Assembly: GCA_023391155.1 (NCBI GenBank)
Contig: JAEWBM010000030.1
Span: forward strand, 1-20,233
Length of the DNA stretch: 20,233 nucleotides
Direction of reading: 5' to 3'
From: Acidobacteriota bacterium
Lineage (GTDB): Bacteria > Acidobacteriota > Blastocatellia > Pyrinomonadales > Pyrinomonadaceae
Part shown: positions 5,796 to 12,963 of the stretch, in pieces
Numbering within the stretch: the stretch's first letter is position 1
Layout: each line of letters starts with the position of its first letter
Notes under the pieces: generated by a model
Seen by the model: the letters and a program-made list of their open reading frames with translations, nothing else
The model's database searches: none
What the model was told of the DNA's origin: nothing
Translations under genes and position numbers: made by a program

Positions 5796-8093
5796 ATGAA
5801 ATTCGCCGACATGGTCGGGCAGACGCTCGACGGAAAATACTTGATCGACCGCGAGCTTGGCCGCGGTGGAATGGGTAACGTCTATCTTGCGACCCACCTG
5901 GGTACCGAAAGGCCGGTGGCCGTGAAGGTGATCGCCCCACAGTTTATGCAGCGGCAGGAATTCGTGGAGCGGTTTCGCCGCGAGGCCCGTGCCGCGGGCC
6001 GGCTGCGGCACCCGAACGTCGTTGATGTGACGGATTTCGGCTTTGCCGAAACCGAAGATGGGCGGGTGGCTTATCTGGTGATGGAATATCTCGACGGCTG
6101 CACGCTGGGGGAGATACTGGATGAGGAACGAAACCTGCCGGTCGGCTGGACGCTCGATATTCTTGAACAGGTCTGTTCGGCAGTTCACGAGGCCCACTCG
6201 CAGGGCATCATTCACCGCGACCTCAAACCCGACAATATCTGGCTCGAACCGAACCAGCGCGGCGGTTATACCGTAAAAGTACTCGATTTCGGCATCGCAA
6301 AGGTCGACGGGCATAGCCAGTTTGTGCCGCCGACCGGTGCCTTTGGGCCTACCGCCACGCCGACACAGGCGATCGGTGCCGAAGCGACGATGGGCGGCGC
6401 TGAGGGCTCCACCGCCATTCACGACAGTATTTCGCCGACAATGCTGATGGGCGGCGGCACGGCGGTGAACCAGGAAACTAGGCCGTCCGAATCCGAGACA
6501 ATGCTGCAGCCGTCTGAAGGCTCGGAATCAGCCACGATCTTACAGCCCGTCGCAGATGCCGATGGAGAAGATGGAGTTCGGACGCAGCTCCTCGGCGGCA
6601 ACGGCGCGGCAGACTCGGCCCCGGCTTCCGATCCGCAGACCGCACCGCTACGATCTCGAGACCTGACAAAGGTCGGGTCGGTACTCGGCACACCGCTTTA
6701 TATGTCGCCGGAGCAATGCCGCGGCGAGCCGCTCGACGCTCGCTCGGATGTGTATAGCATCGGGGTGATCGCCTATCAAATGCTTTCCGGCGGGCCGCCT
6801 TTTACCGGCGATTTTACAAAGGTGATGGAGGCCCATATGCACACGCCTCCTCCGCCGCTGAAAGTAAAAAAGGTCCGGAAAAGGCTGCAGGACGTTATTG
6901 CATCTGCCTTGGCGAAAGACCCCGCTGACCGGCCGGAGTCAGCCGAGGCATTCGCAACCAAATTGCGCGCTCGATCTGAGGGCATCTTCGGTCTGCTTCG
7001 CCGTGCGGGACAGATCTATACGGAGCACATCGGGAAGTTCCTGCTGCTGTCGGCGGTGTTTCACATCCCGATGCTTCTGTTGACCGCGGCTTTGATCGGT
7101 ATCAATTTTCTTCGCGTCGGTGAATTTATCACCCGGCCCTGGTTCAATCTTTGGACCAGTGTGACGGCATTTTTGCTGACGCTCGCGACCGCGATATTTA
7201 CCTATATGATCACCGGTACCATCACGTGGGTGGTGATCCAGTCGTTCGCGGTACCGCTTCGGCCGATCAGGCTAAAAGCGGCTCTCGCACGGGCCCGGTC
7301 GAAGTGGAAGCGTTTTGCAGGTGCGGGCCTATTGAGCACGTTCGCGGCATTTTTCATCGCGGGAACCCTGGGCGCCGCCGGCTTCGTTGTACCGTTCCTG
7401 GTTCTGTGGCTGACGGTCAACCTGGGCGTCGGCGTGGGAGCCGGGATCGGCATTGCGGCACTGCTCGGAATATTGGGATTTTTCTTCACGAGCGTGATGC
7501 TGATGCTCGCCGTTCCCGTCGTAATGATGGAGGACGCGGGGGTCATAACGTCGCTTCGCCGATCTACGGAACTGGTCCGGCGGTCGCTTAGAACATCGTT
7601 CGCCGCCTTTCTCCTGATGTTCCTGATCCCGGCGATCATGGCCGGCTTCCTCTCGAGCTATATCAATTTCGCGGCTCGCGCGATCGACCCTGAAAGCTTC
7701 GGCTCGAAACCGGCCGCGGAGAAAGAACAGGAACCGACCGCTGAACAGGCTGAGGGGGAGATGCCGAATATCAGCATCTCGGTCGGTGACCAGCGCATCG
7801 AAACCTCTGACGCTCCCGAAGAGACACAGGACACTCGCCAGCAGATCAAGGTCACTTTGGTTGAAACGATGCTGCAGATCCTGCTCTTGCCGCTGCAGAT
7901 CATCGCTACCTCGATCACGGCGATCATCGTCGCGTTGCTCTATCTAAAGACAAGGCAGGCAGGCGGGGAATCGTTCAGAGATCTGCTGGCTGCCTTTGAA
8001 GAATCGGATCAGCCGGGCAAGAAATGGCAGCAGCGCGTTAGGAAGCGGCTGTTGCGGTCGGGCAGGATCTCCGGCTCGGTGCGTTCGCAGTAA
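5796..8093 (+). CDS. PknB-type Ser/Thr kinase with Thr-rich activation-segment insert and membrane tail
   Basis: This encodes 765 residues. The kinase fold runs over about residues 13-395: glycine loop GRGGMG (22-27), Lys44 in VAVK, catalytic loop HRDLKPDN (140-147), DFG at 164-166, then GTPLYMSPEQ (298-307) and SDVYSIGVIAYQML. All catalytic residues are present, so it should be active. Between DFG and the SPE motif there are about 138 residues where 25-30 is usual; the extra part is rich in Thr, Ser, Gly and acidic residues. Residues about 412-720 carry about six hydrophobic helices and a stretch MLAVPVVMMEDAG followed by SLRRSTELVRRS, resembling the YciC/DUF975-like membrane family, so the kinase is held at the membrane by a polytopic tail rather than one helix with PASTA or similar sensors. 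The next gene starts at the base after its stop. Confidence 0.92.
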   Translation: MKFADMVGQTLDGKYLIDRELGRGGMGNVYLATHLGTERPVAVKVIAPQFMQRQEFVERFRREARAAGRLRHPNVVDVTDFGFAETEDGRVAYLVMEYLDGCTLGEILDEERNLPVGWTLDILEQVCSAVHEAHSQGIIHRDLKPDNIWLEPNQRGGYTVKVLDFGIAKVDGHSQFVPPTGAFGPTATPTQAIGAEATMGGAEGSTAIHDSISPTMLMGGGTAVNQETRPSESETMLQPSEGSESATILQPVADADGEDGVRTQLLGGNGAADSAPASDPQTAPLRSRDLTKVGSVLGTPLYMSPEQCRGEPLDARSDVYSIGVIAYQMLSGGPPFTGDFTKVMEAHMHTPPPPLKVKKVRKRLQDVIASALAKDPADRPESAEAFATKLRARSEGIFGLLRRAGQIYTEHIGKFLLLSAVFHIPMLLLTAALIGINFLRVGEFITRPWFNLWTSVTAFLLTLATAIFTYMITGTITWVVIQSFAVPLRPIRLKAALARARSKWKRFAGAGLLSTFAAFFIAGTLGAAGFVVPFLVLWLTVNLGVGVGAGIGIAALLGILGFFFTSVMLMLAVPVVMMEDAGVITSLRRSTELVRRSLRTSFAAFLLMFLIPAIMAGFLSSYINFAARAIDPESFGSKPAAEKEQEPTAEQAEGEMPNISISVGDQRIETSDAPEETQDTRQQIKVTLVETMLQILLLPLQIIATSITAIIVALLYLKTRQAGGESFRDLLAAFEESDQPGKKWQQRVRKRLLRSGRISGSVRSQ

Positions 8094-9779
8094 ATGTTCG
8101 CAAGATCAGTACAACTCCTATTAGTAATTGCGGCTATCGTGATGTCCGATGCGGCTGCCCGCGCCCAGACCGCATCTCGCGAGTTCGCCGCCGAACCCGG
8201 TGCTTGGATCGAGATCACGAATCCGAACGGCCGTGTGGATGCGTCAGCCGCGGCAGATGCAACAGGCGGAAGCGTCACCGTCACGGGTGATATCGCGGGG
8301 GACGAGATCCTAAAGATAGATCCGAGCCGGGGCCGTACGCGGATAACCGTTGAGGCGGCAAGAGGCCGACGCATCGATATATCGGTCAAGGTCCCCGAGC
8401 GTTCTCGCGTACGGATAACCACCGGCGAGGGCGAGATCATGGCGGTCGGCAATTTTGAGCGGCTTGAGGCTGAATCCAATACCGGCACTATCGCCGTCGA
8501 TGTGCCCACCGGCGACCTAAAATATGACCTGCAGTGGCTTTCGTCGCGTCCGCGATTCGTTGCCGATATCGAGCTCGAACGCGTGAAAGAGGGCTCCGGT
8601 GGGCGGTTCAGCATCAAGGGCCGGCACCGCGGCGAAGAGGAACCTGCCGCTGAGGGAAACGGGGAAGTGGCGGGTAATGTCGAGCTTCGAACGCGAACCC
8701 AGCGGGGTATCGTCCTAATAAATGTTCCGCCCAACGAGGTTACCTCTGATCTTCGGGAGCGGCCGCTGACGATGGCTGCCAAGGCGATCATCCGCAGCGG
8801 CGATAAGGTGATGATGGATGCCATCCGGCGTGCCGCACCAAAATATTACGGCGATTTCGAGCGATCCTTACCTCCTGCAGAATTCGAGCCCCGGCTCACA
8901 ACCGTTACCGGTTCTGAACGGCCCGGCGGGATGACCAGGGCGACCGTGCACGTGACGGACAACCTCAATCGAGCGATCGCTGATATCGGCGCCGATGAAT
9001 TTGAGCTATTCGAGGGGACCCAACCGCGTGAGATCGTTTCGGTTCTCCCGGTCGAGGCACCGGTGAATCTGGTGCTCCTGCTCGACGTTTCCGGGAGCAT
9101 CGAAAATTACGTCACTTTCATACGCAAGGCTGCGCGGGCATTTGTCGAGACGGTGGATGACCGCGACCGCGTCTCGATAGTGATATTCAACGACGATGTA
9201 AAGGTGCTTGCCGATTTCACCACCGACAAGCGGAGTCTTTCGGAGAGCCTCGATACATTCGATGCGGGCGGTGCGACGGCATATTACGATTCCCTCGGAT
9301 ACACGATCGCCGAGAGCCTTCGGCCCTTGAGGGGCGAACGCACCGCGATCGTGGCGTTGACCGATGGCGATGATAACCGCTCGTTCCTTGCCTTCGATTC
9401 GCTGATCGGCGCCATCGAGGAGAGTGGTGCATTGGTATATCCGCTCTATGTGCCGTCCTCGCTGATCGCGGCCTCGGCAGCCTCGGGATTTCAGGATATC
9501 GACCCGCTCAGGAACCGCCATCTGACGCTGACCTCAAAGGCGGATGAAGAAGGCCGGGAGCTGGCACGCGTCTCCGGCGGAAAATATTATCCGATCTCAC
9601 AGCTTTCGCAGATACAGACGGCCTATGAGGACATAGTGCTGCAGCTTCGCACTGCATATGACATCACGTTTCGATCGACAGCCGTGCCCGGAAGGCCCGC
9701 TCCCCCGGTCAGAGTGCGCGTAAAACGCGAGAACGCATTTCCGCAGATCGGACCGATCGTCTCGGTCGAAAGACGTTAA
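8094..9779 (+). CDS. Secreted VWFA-domain protein
   Basis: This encodes 561 residues. A signal peptide of about 24 residues ends AAARAQ. Residues about 35-165 look like the beta-rich, repetitive fold of DUF4097-type putative adhesins (short strands such as ITVEAARGRRIDISVKV). Residues about 322-530 form a von Willebrand factor A domain of the type often annotated as VWFA-related in Acidobacteriota: MIDAS motif LLDVSGS (D331, S333, S335), Thr395 in GGATAYYDS, and Asp424 in ALTDGDDN. A complete MIDAS predicts metal-dependent binding of a protein or surface ligand. The TAA-ATG junction with the kinase gene points to one mRNA, so it may be an envelope effector or sensor linked to that kinase. The link is inferred from gene order only. 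Confidence 0.85.
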   Translation: MFARSVQLLLVIAAIVMSDAAARAQTASREFAAEPGAWIEITNPNGRVDASAAADATGGSVTVTGDIAGDEILKIDPSRGRTRITVEAARGRRIDISVKVPERSRVRITTGEGEIMAVGNFERLEAESNTGTIAVDVPTGDLKYDLQWLSSRPRFVADIELERVKEGSGGRFSIKGRHRGEEEPAAEGNGEVAGNVELRTRTQRGIVLINVPPNEVTSDLRERPLTMAAKAIIRSGDKVMMDAIRRAAPKYYGDFERSLPPAEFEPRLTTVTGSERPGGMTRATVHVTDNLNRAIADIGADEFELFEGTQPREIVSVLPVEAPVNLVLLLDVSGSIENYVTFIRKAARAFVETVDDRDRVSIVIFNDDVKVLADFTTDKRSLSESLDTFDAGGATAYYDSLGYTIAESLRPLRGERTAIVALTDGDDNRSFLAFDSLIGAIEESGALVYPLYVPSSLIAASAASGFQDIDPLRNRHLTLTSKADEEGRELARVSGGKYYPISQLSQIQTAYEDIVLQLRTAYDITFRSTAVPGRPAPPVRVRVKRENAFPQIGPIVSVERR

Positions 9780-9809
9780 TTCGCTCGGCTAAAATCCGCA
9801 CCTGCCGCA

Positions 9810-9818
9810 TGCTACAAT
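9810..9818 (+). promoter_or_regulatory. Extended -10 just upstream of xseA
   Basis: TGC plus TACAAT (9813-9818) forms a TGn-extended -10. The ATG is at 9828, so a start 7 nt beyond the box would leave about 3 nt of leader. No -35 is seen at the usual distance and there is no Shine-Dalgarno site. Confidence 0.45.
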
Positions 9819-9827
9819 CGGAACCGA

Positions 9828-11219
9828 ATGGATCATCCCCTGCTCGAAGCCCTATTCAGTGAAGAGGAACGCCGGCCCGTGTCGGTTTCAGAGCTCAATG
9901 CCGAAATAAGATCGGTGCTCGAGCGGAGCTTTGCCGGCGTGTGGGTCGAGGGGGAGATCCGCGGGTTCAAAGATGCTGCATCGGGCCACTGGTATTTCTC
10001 GCTGAGCGACGGCACTGCTTCGATAAAAGCGGTTTGCTTTCGCAACACCAACTTTAGGATCAGGTTTCGCCCGGCGGACGGGATGCAGGTCCGCATCCGC
10101 GGGCGGGTAACGACATACGAGGTCCGCGGCGAATATCAGCTTCTGGTGGATTCCATCGAGCCCGTCGGTGCCGGTGCCCTTGCCGTGGCACTGGAACAGA
10201 TAAAGGCACGGCTTTCGGCCGAGGGGCTATTTGATCAGGCGTTGAAACGGCCGCTGCCGATGTTCCCGCGGCGGGTGGGCATCGTCACATCCAAGACGGG
10301 AGCGGCGCTGCATGACATCCTCCAGGTAATGGGACGGCGGGCCAGGTCGATCCACGTAGTGGTGATCCCAACCTTGGTCCAGGGTGAGGCGGCCGCGACT
10401 CAGATAGCTCGCGCCATTGCCCTTGCAAATGAGTTTTGCGACGGCTGTCTCGAAGACGAAAAGATCGACGTCCTCATTGTGGGCCGCGGCGGCGGCTCGG
10501 CCGAAGATCTTTGGGCATTTAATGAGGAGCAGGTCGCAAGGGCAATTCGTGCATCAAAGATACCGGTGATCTCTGCCGTGGGCCACGAGGTCGATTTCAC
10601 GATCGCGGACCTCGCGGCCGATCACCGGGCTCCGACACCGTCGGCCGCGGCGGAGATAGTTGCCCGGGCGGAGGAGGAGATCTGTGACAAGGTGGACCGT
10701 CGGTATGCGGAACTTCGCCAGCTGATGAACTTTAAGCTGATGGCTCTCGGCAATGAGGTGCAGGGGCTTGCGACATCTCCGGCATTGACCGGTTTTCCGG
10801 CTGAGGTCGCGGAAATGCGTTACCGGGTGAACGAGCTTACCTCGCGGAGCGAAGATGCCGTCGAGGATACGGTTATGGGGTTAGATGCTCGGTTCCGCTC
10901 ATTGCGGGAGCGTCTTTCGCCAGTGTCGCTTGCGAACATAGTCGGCGACAACAAACGCCGGCTGGCAACGCTCGGCCATCGGGCGGCGACCGCCGGAACC
11001 GCCATGGTCGGCAAGCGCGAACGACGGCTCGAGCGTGCGATGGCGGGGCTTGATGCGATGTCGCCCCTTCGTGTTCTTGACCGCGGTTATTCGATCACGA
11101 AAACGGCCGGCGGAAAGATCCTCCGTGACGCGGCGGACATAGGGACGGGAGATGAGATCAAGGTCACGCTGGCTCGCGGCGAACTTGATGCGACGGTGAA
11201 CGCCGTCAGAAACGAATAG
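9828..11219 (+). CDS. xseA: Exodeoxyribonuclease VII large subunit
   Basis: XseA is the catalytic subunit of exonuclease VII, which degrades single-stranded DNA from both ends and acts in mismatch repair and clean-up of nucleoprotein damage. This copy has 463 residues, the usual length. An N-terminal OB fold (about 15-110) includes VWVEGEIRGFKDAASGHWYF. The nuclease core shows RRVGIVTSKTGAALHDI, then VGRGGGSAEDLWAFN and ISAVGHEVDFTIADLAADH followed by RAPTPSAAAE, the conserved active-site motifs. A coiled-coil region (about 280-410) follows, and the C-terminal segment has SPLRVLDRGYSI. The ATG at 9828 matches the expected family N-terminus. The small subunit gene lies downstream after one intervening gene. 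Confidence 0.97.
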   Translation: MDHPLLEALFSEEERRPVSVSELNAEIRSVLERSFAGVWVEGEIRGFKDAASGHWYFSLSDGTASIKAVCFRNTNFRIRFRPADGMQVRIRGRVTTYEVRGEYQLLVDSIEPVGAGALAVALEQIKARLSAEGLFDQALKRPLPMFPRRVGIVTSKTGAALHDILQVMGRRARSIHVVVIPTLVQGEAAATQIARAIALANEFCDGCLEDEKIDVLIVGRGGGSAEDLWAFNEEQVARAIRASKIPVISAVGHEVDFTIADLAADHRAPTPSAAAEIVARAEEEICDKVDRRYAELRQLMNFKLMALGNEVQGLATSPALTGFPAEVAEMRYRVNELTSRSEDAVEDTVMGLDARFRSLRERLSPVSLANIVGDNKRRLATLGHRAATAGTAMVGKRERRLERAMAGLDAMSPLRVLDRGYSITKTAGGKILRDAADIGTGDEIKVTLARGELDATVNAVRNE

Positions 11220-11230
11220 AGGGAAGCGAT

Positions 11231-11899
11231 TTGAAGAGAGTTTTCAAGATAGCAGCAGCCGTTGTGGCGGTGGCCGCGGTGATCGCGGGGTTTGCGGGAT
11301 ATTTGTTTTGGCGAGGCTTACAGCAGACGCCCGAATACTCGCTCGCGTTGCTGATCGATGCCGCTAAGCGCGACGATCAGGCGGCGGTTGACCGGCTGGT
11401 GGACACCAACGCGGTGGTCGAGAATTTTGTCCCTCAGGTCACCGAACAAGCAGTCGAGCTTTATGGCCGCAATCAACCGGCGTCGGTCATAGACAAGGCG
11501 GCAAGGGTCGCCGCGCCGCTGATGCCCGCGGTTAAAGAGCGGGCACGAGCCGAACTGCCGGGGATCATTCGCCGGGAGACGGAGCGTTTTGGGGATGTCC
11601 CATTTGCCGCCATGGCGGTTTTGGCAGACCGATATTTTGAGGCAGATGTAAAAGGCGATAAGGCTGAGATGCGGTCGCTTGTGCCGGGCAGGGAATTTCA
11701 AGTGAGCATGCGGCGGCAGGGGGACGGGTGGCAGGTCGTCGAGGTCAGGGACGAATCCCTCGCTCGTCAGATCGCAGAGACAATTGGGCAGCAGCTTATT
11801 GCGATCGCGGCGAATGGCGGCCGGCCCGATTCAGCGGCCGAACTGGGCGGGGCGAACCTGCAGCAGCTGTTAAAACAGGCGGAAGAGGCATTTGAATAG
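11231..11899 (+). CDS. Membrane-anchored DUF2939-like protein between xseA and xseB
   Basis: This encodes 222 residues. The start is TTG at 11231, supported by GAGGGAAG 5-8 nt upstream and by the absence of an earlier ATG. A single N-terminal membrane helix (about residues 5-27) is followed by TPEYSLALLIDAAKRDDQAA, which resembles the opening of DUF2939 proteins (a Tyr after Thr-Pro, then an amphipathic helix and the phrase DRLVDTNAVVENF). The remaining 150 residues are mostly helical, with a short beta region FQVSMRRQGDGWQVVEVRDE and a C-terminal Gln/Ala helix. It should face the periplasm, anchored at the N-terminus. It sits 11 nt after xseA and 5 nt before xseB, so it is co-transcribed. 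A role with exonuclease VII is not obvious. Confidence 0.75.
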   Translation: MKRVFKIAAAVVAVAAVIAGFAGYLFWRGLQQTPEYSLALLIDAAKRDDQAAVDRLVDTNAVVENFVPQVTEQAVELYGRNQPASVIDKAARVAAPLMPAVKERARAELPGIIRRETERFGDVPFAAMAVLADRYFEADVKGDKAEMRSLVPGREFQVSMRRQGDGWQVVEVRDESLARQIAETIGQQLIAIAANGGRPDSAAELGGANLQQLLKQAEEAFE

Positions 11900-11904
11900 A
11901 TCGT

Positions 11905-12144
11905 ATGGCAAACACTTTTGAGCAGTCGTTGGATCAGCTTGAGGCGGTCGTAAAGAAGCTTGAAGAGGGCGACATGCCCCTCGAAGAGAGCCTTGAACTT
12001 TTTGAAAAGGGCGTGAGGCTCTCGCGCGATTGCCGCGAACGGCTGGCGAAAGCCGAACGGCGGATCGAGGTCCTGCTAAAGGACGCTAACGGCGAGCTCA
12101 AGCTCGAGCCAATAGGAGAAGCGGACGATGACGAACCGTTCTAG
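11905..12144 (+). CDS. xseB: Exodeoxyribonuclease VII small subunit
   Basis: This encodes 79 residues, the usual size. The family pattern is complete: TFEQSLDQLEAVVKKLEEGD, then PLEESLELFEKGVRLSRDCR and an amphipathic helix with LAKAERRIEVLL. XseB forms helical hairpins that bind the coiled-coil arms of XseA and give the active multi-subunit nuclease. It has an acidic tail ending DDDEPF. Only 5 nt separate it from the preceding gene, so it depends on the xseA transcript. Confidence 0.96.
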   Translation: MANTFEQSLDQLEAVVKKLEEGDMPLEESLELFEKGVRLSRDCRERLAKAERRIEVLLKDANGELKLEPIGEADDDEPF

Positions 12145-12350
12145 CGGAGATGAGAAATGAGAAATGCTAGATGATAAATTGCGGCTCATTCGGGGCATTT
12201 CGGCGAAAGCAAGCAACATTCGAACCTGAAGGCAAAGAGAAAGGGCTTATCACCCATCACTCGGTTCCGCGTGGACGATCGCGGGCCAAACGAGAAGCAG
12301 GTTTCTCATCTCTCATTTCTCATCTTTCATCCTGATTTTTCATCTCCCGC
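12144..12350 (+). repeat. A/G-rich inverted repeat pair flanking the xseB-peroxiredoxin gap
   Basis: The left arm (12144-12174) begins GCGGAGATGAGAAATGAG and contains GAGAAAT twice in tandem. The right arm (12302-12350), read on the minus strand, begins GCGGGAGATGAAAAATCAG and then has GATGAGAAATGAGAGATGAG. The arms are imperfect inverted copies about 130 nt apart. The right arm overlaps the last codons of the peroxiredoxin gene. The 127 nt between the arms hold no gene; I see only a weak hairpin CCGCG/CGCGG (about 12269-12286). No transposase or target duplication is seen. Confidence 0.6.
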
Positions 12351-12883
12351 TTTTTCTGCAGAAGATCGCAGACCTGATAGGCTCCCGTCGGGTCGATAGC
12401 CGTTCTGCCGGTCTCGACGTGCTGGATCTTGCCCTCTTTGTCGATGACGAAAGTTCCGCGGGTACCGTAACCCGACCCCTCGTTATATAGCCCGTAGGCT
12501 TTGGTGGTTTCCCCCTTCCAATCGGAGAGCAGCGGGAAAGTCACGCCGAGCTGTTTGCCGAACTCCTTGTTCGATGCAAAGCTGTCCATCGAAATGCCGA
12601 GTACCTGGGTTTCTGTTTCGTCGAATTTTGCGATATCAGCCTGATACGCTTTAAGCTCGGCCGCTCAGCCGCCTGTGAATGCGAGCACATAAAAGGCCAG
12701 CACCACATTCTTCTTACCGCGAAAATCGCTCAGCTTAACGTCATTGCCTGTAGTGTCGCGGAGCACAAAATCCGGCGCTGTATCGCCGACCTTTAAATGC
12801 GTTTGCGGTGCGGCGGGCGTCTGGGCGATGCCTGCGGCTACCGTCACCGCCAGGATGAAAAAGAGAAGTACCGTTCGTTTCAT
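12320..12883 (-). CDS. Secreted peroxiredoxin with in-frame TGA at the peroxidatic site (probable selenoprotein)
   Basis: One continuous minus-strand frame of 187 codons is broken only by a TGA at 12667-12665 (codon 73). Before it: start at 12883 (GGAGAT 8 nt upstream), a signal peptide of about 20 residues ending AGIAQ, then the AhpC/TSA fold opening VGDTAPDFVLRDTTGNDVKL and VVLAFYVLAFTGG. After it: AAELKAYQADIAKF, VLGISMDSFASNKEFGKQLG, FPLLSDWKGETTKAYG, and GTRGTFVIDKEGKIQHVE. Homologues have T-x-x-C at this site, so the TGA replaces the peroxidatic Cys, as in known Sec-containing peroxiredoxins. A hairpin 15 nt later resembles a SECIS. The product would be a periplasmic peroxide reductase. 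One other Cys (YQVCDLL, near the C-terminus) could be a resolving thiol. The alternative is a TGC-to-TGA nonsense mutation or a sequence error. Confidence 0.8.
12630..12649 (-). promoter_or_regulatory. SECIS-like hairpin after the in-frame TGA
   Basis: The mRNA sequence GCGTATCAGGCTGATATCGC folds as GCG/CGC plus TATC/GATA with one bulged U and an AGGCU apical loop (GGC if the A-U pair closes). The stem begins 15 nt, and the loop 22 nt, after the TGA. Bacterial SECIS elements are short hairpins inside the coding region at about this distance, with G at the start of the apical loop; that of E. coli fdhF has loop AGGUCU and a bulged U. The sequence and pairing are seen; SelB binding is inferred. 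Confidence 0.55.
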
Positions 12884-12906
12884 TAGATCATCTCCAAAAA
12901 TAAGAT

Positions 12907-12938
12907 CCGCTGAGTGCAAACGATATCACACTCAGCGG
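12907..12938 (-). terminator. Hairpin between the YccA-type gene and the peroxiredoxin gene
   Basis: A 10-bp perfect stem, CCGCTGAGTG (12907-12916) with CACTCAGCGG (12929-12938), has a 12-nt loop. Read on the minus strand it is followed by ATCTTATTTTT, so it can end the upstream gene's transcript. It also lies in the 5' region of the peroxiredoxin mRNA, about 24 nt before the ATG, and could instead control that gene. Confidence 0.6.
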
Positions 12939-12963
12939 ACCAATAGTCAGATTTAATTAGCCG

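Noticed and set aside
12320..12919. Reading the peroxiredoxin region as two separate short genes or as a decayed pseudogene.
   Set aside because: Both parts are in the same frame, the only break is TGA at the catalytic Cys position, no frameshift or second stop exists, and a SECIS-like hairpin follows. The second part also has no start or ribosome site of its own that would give a whole domain.
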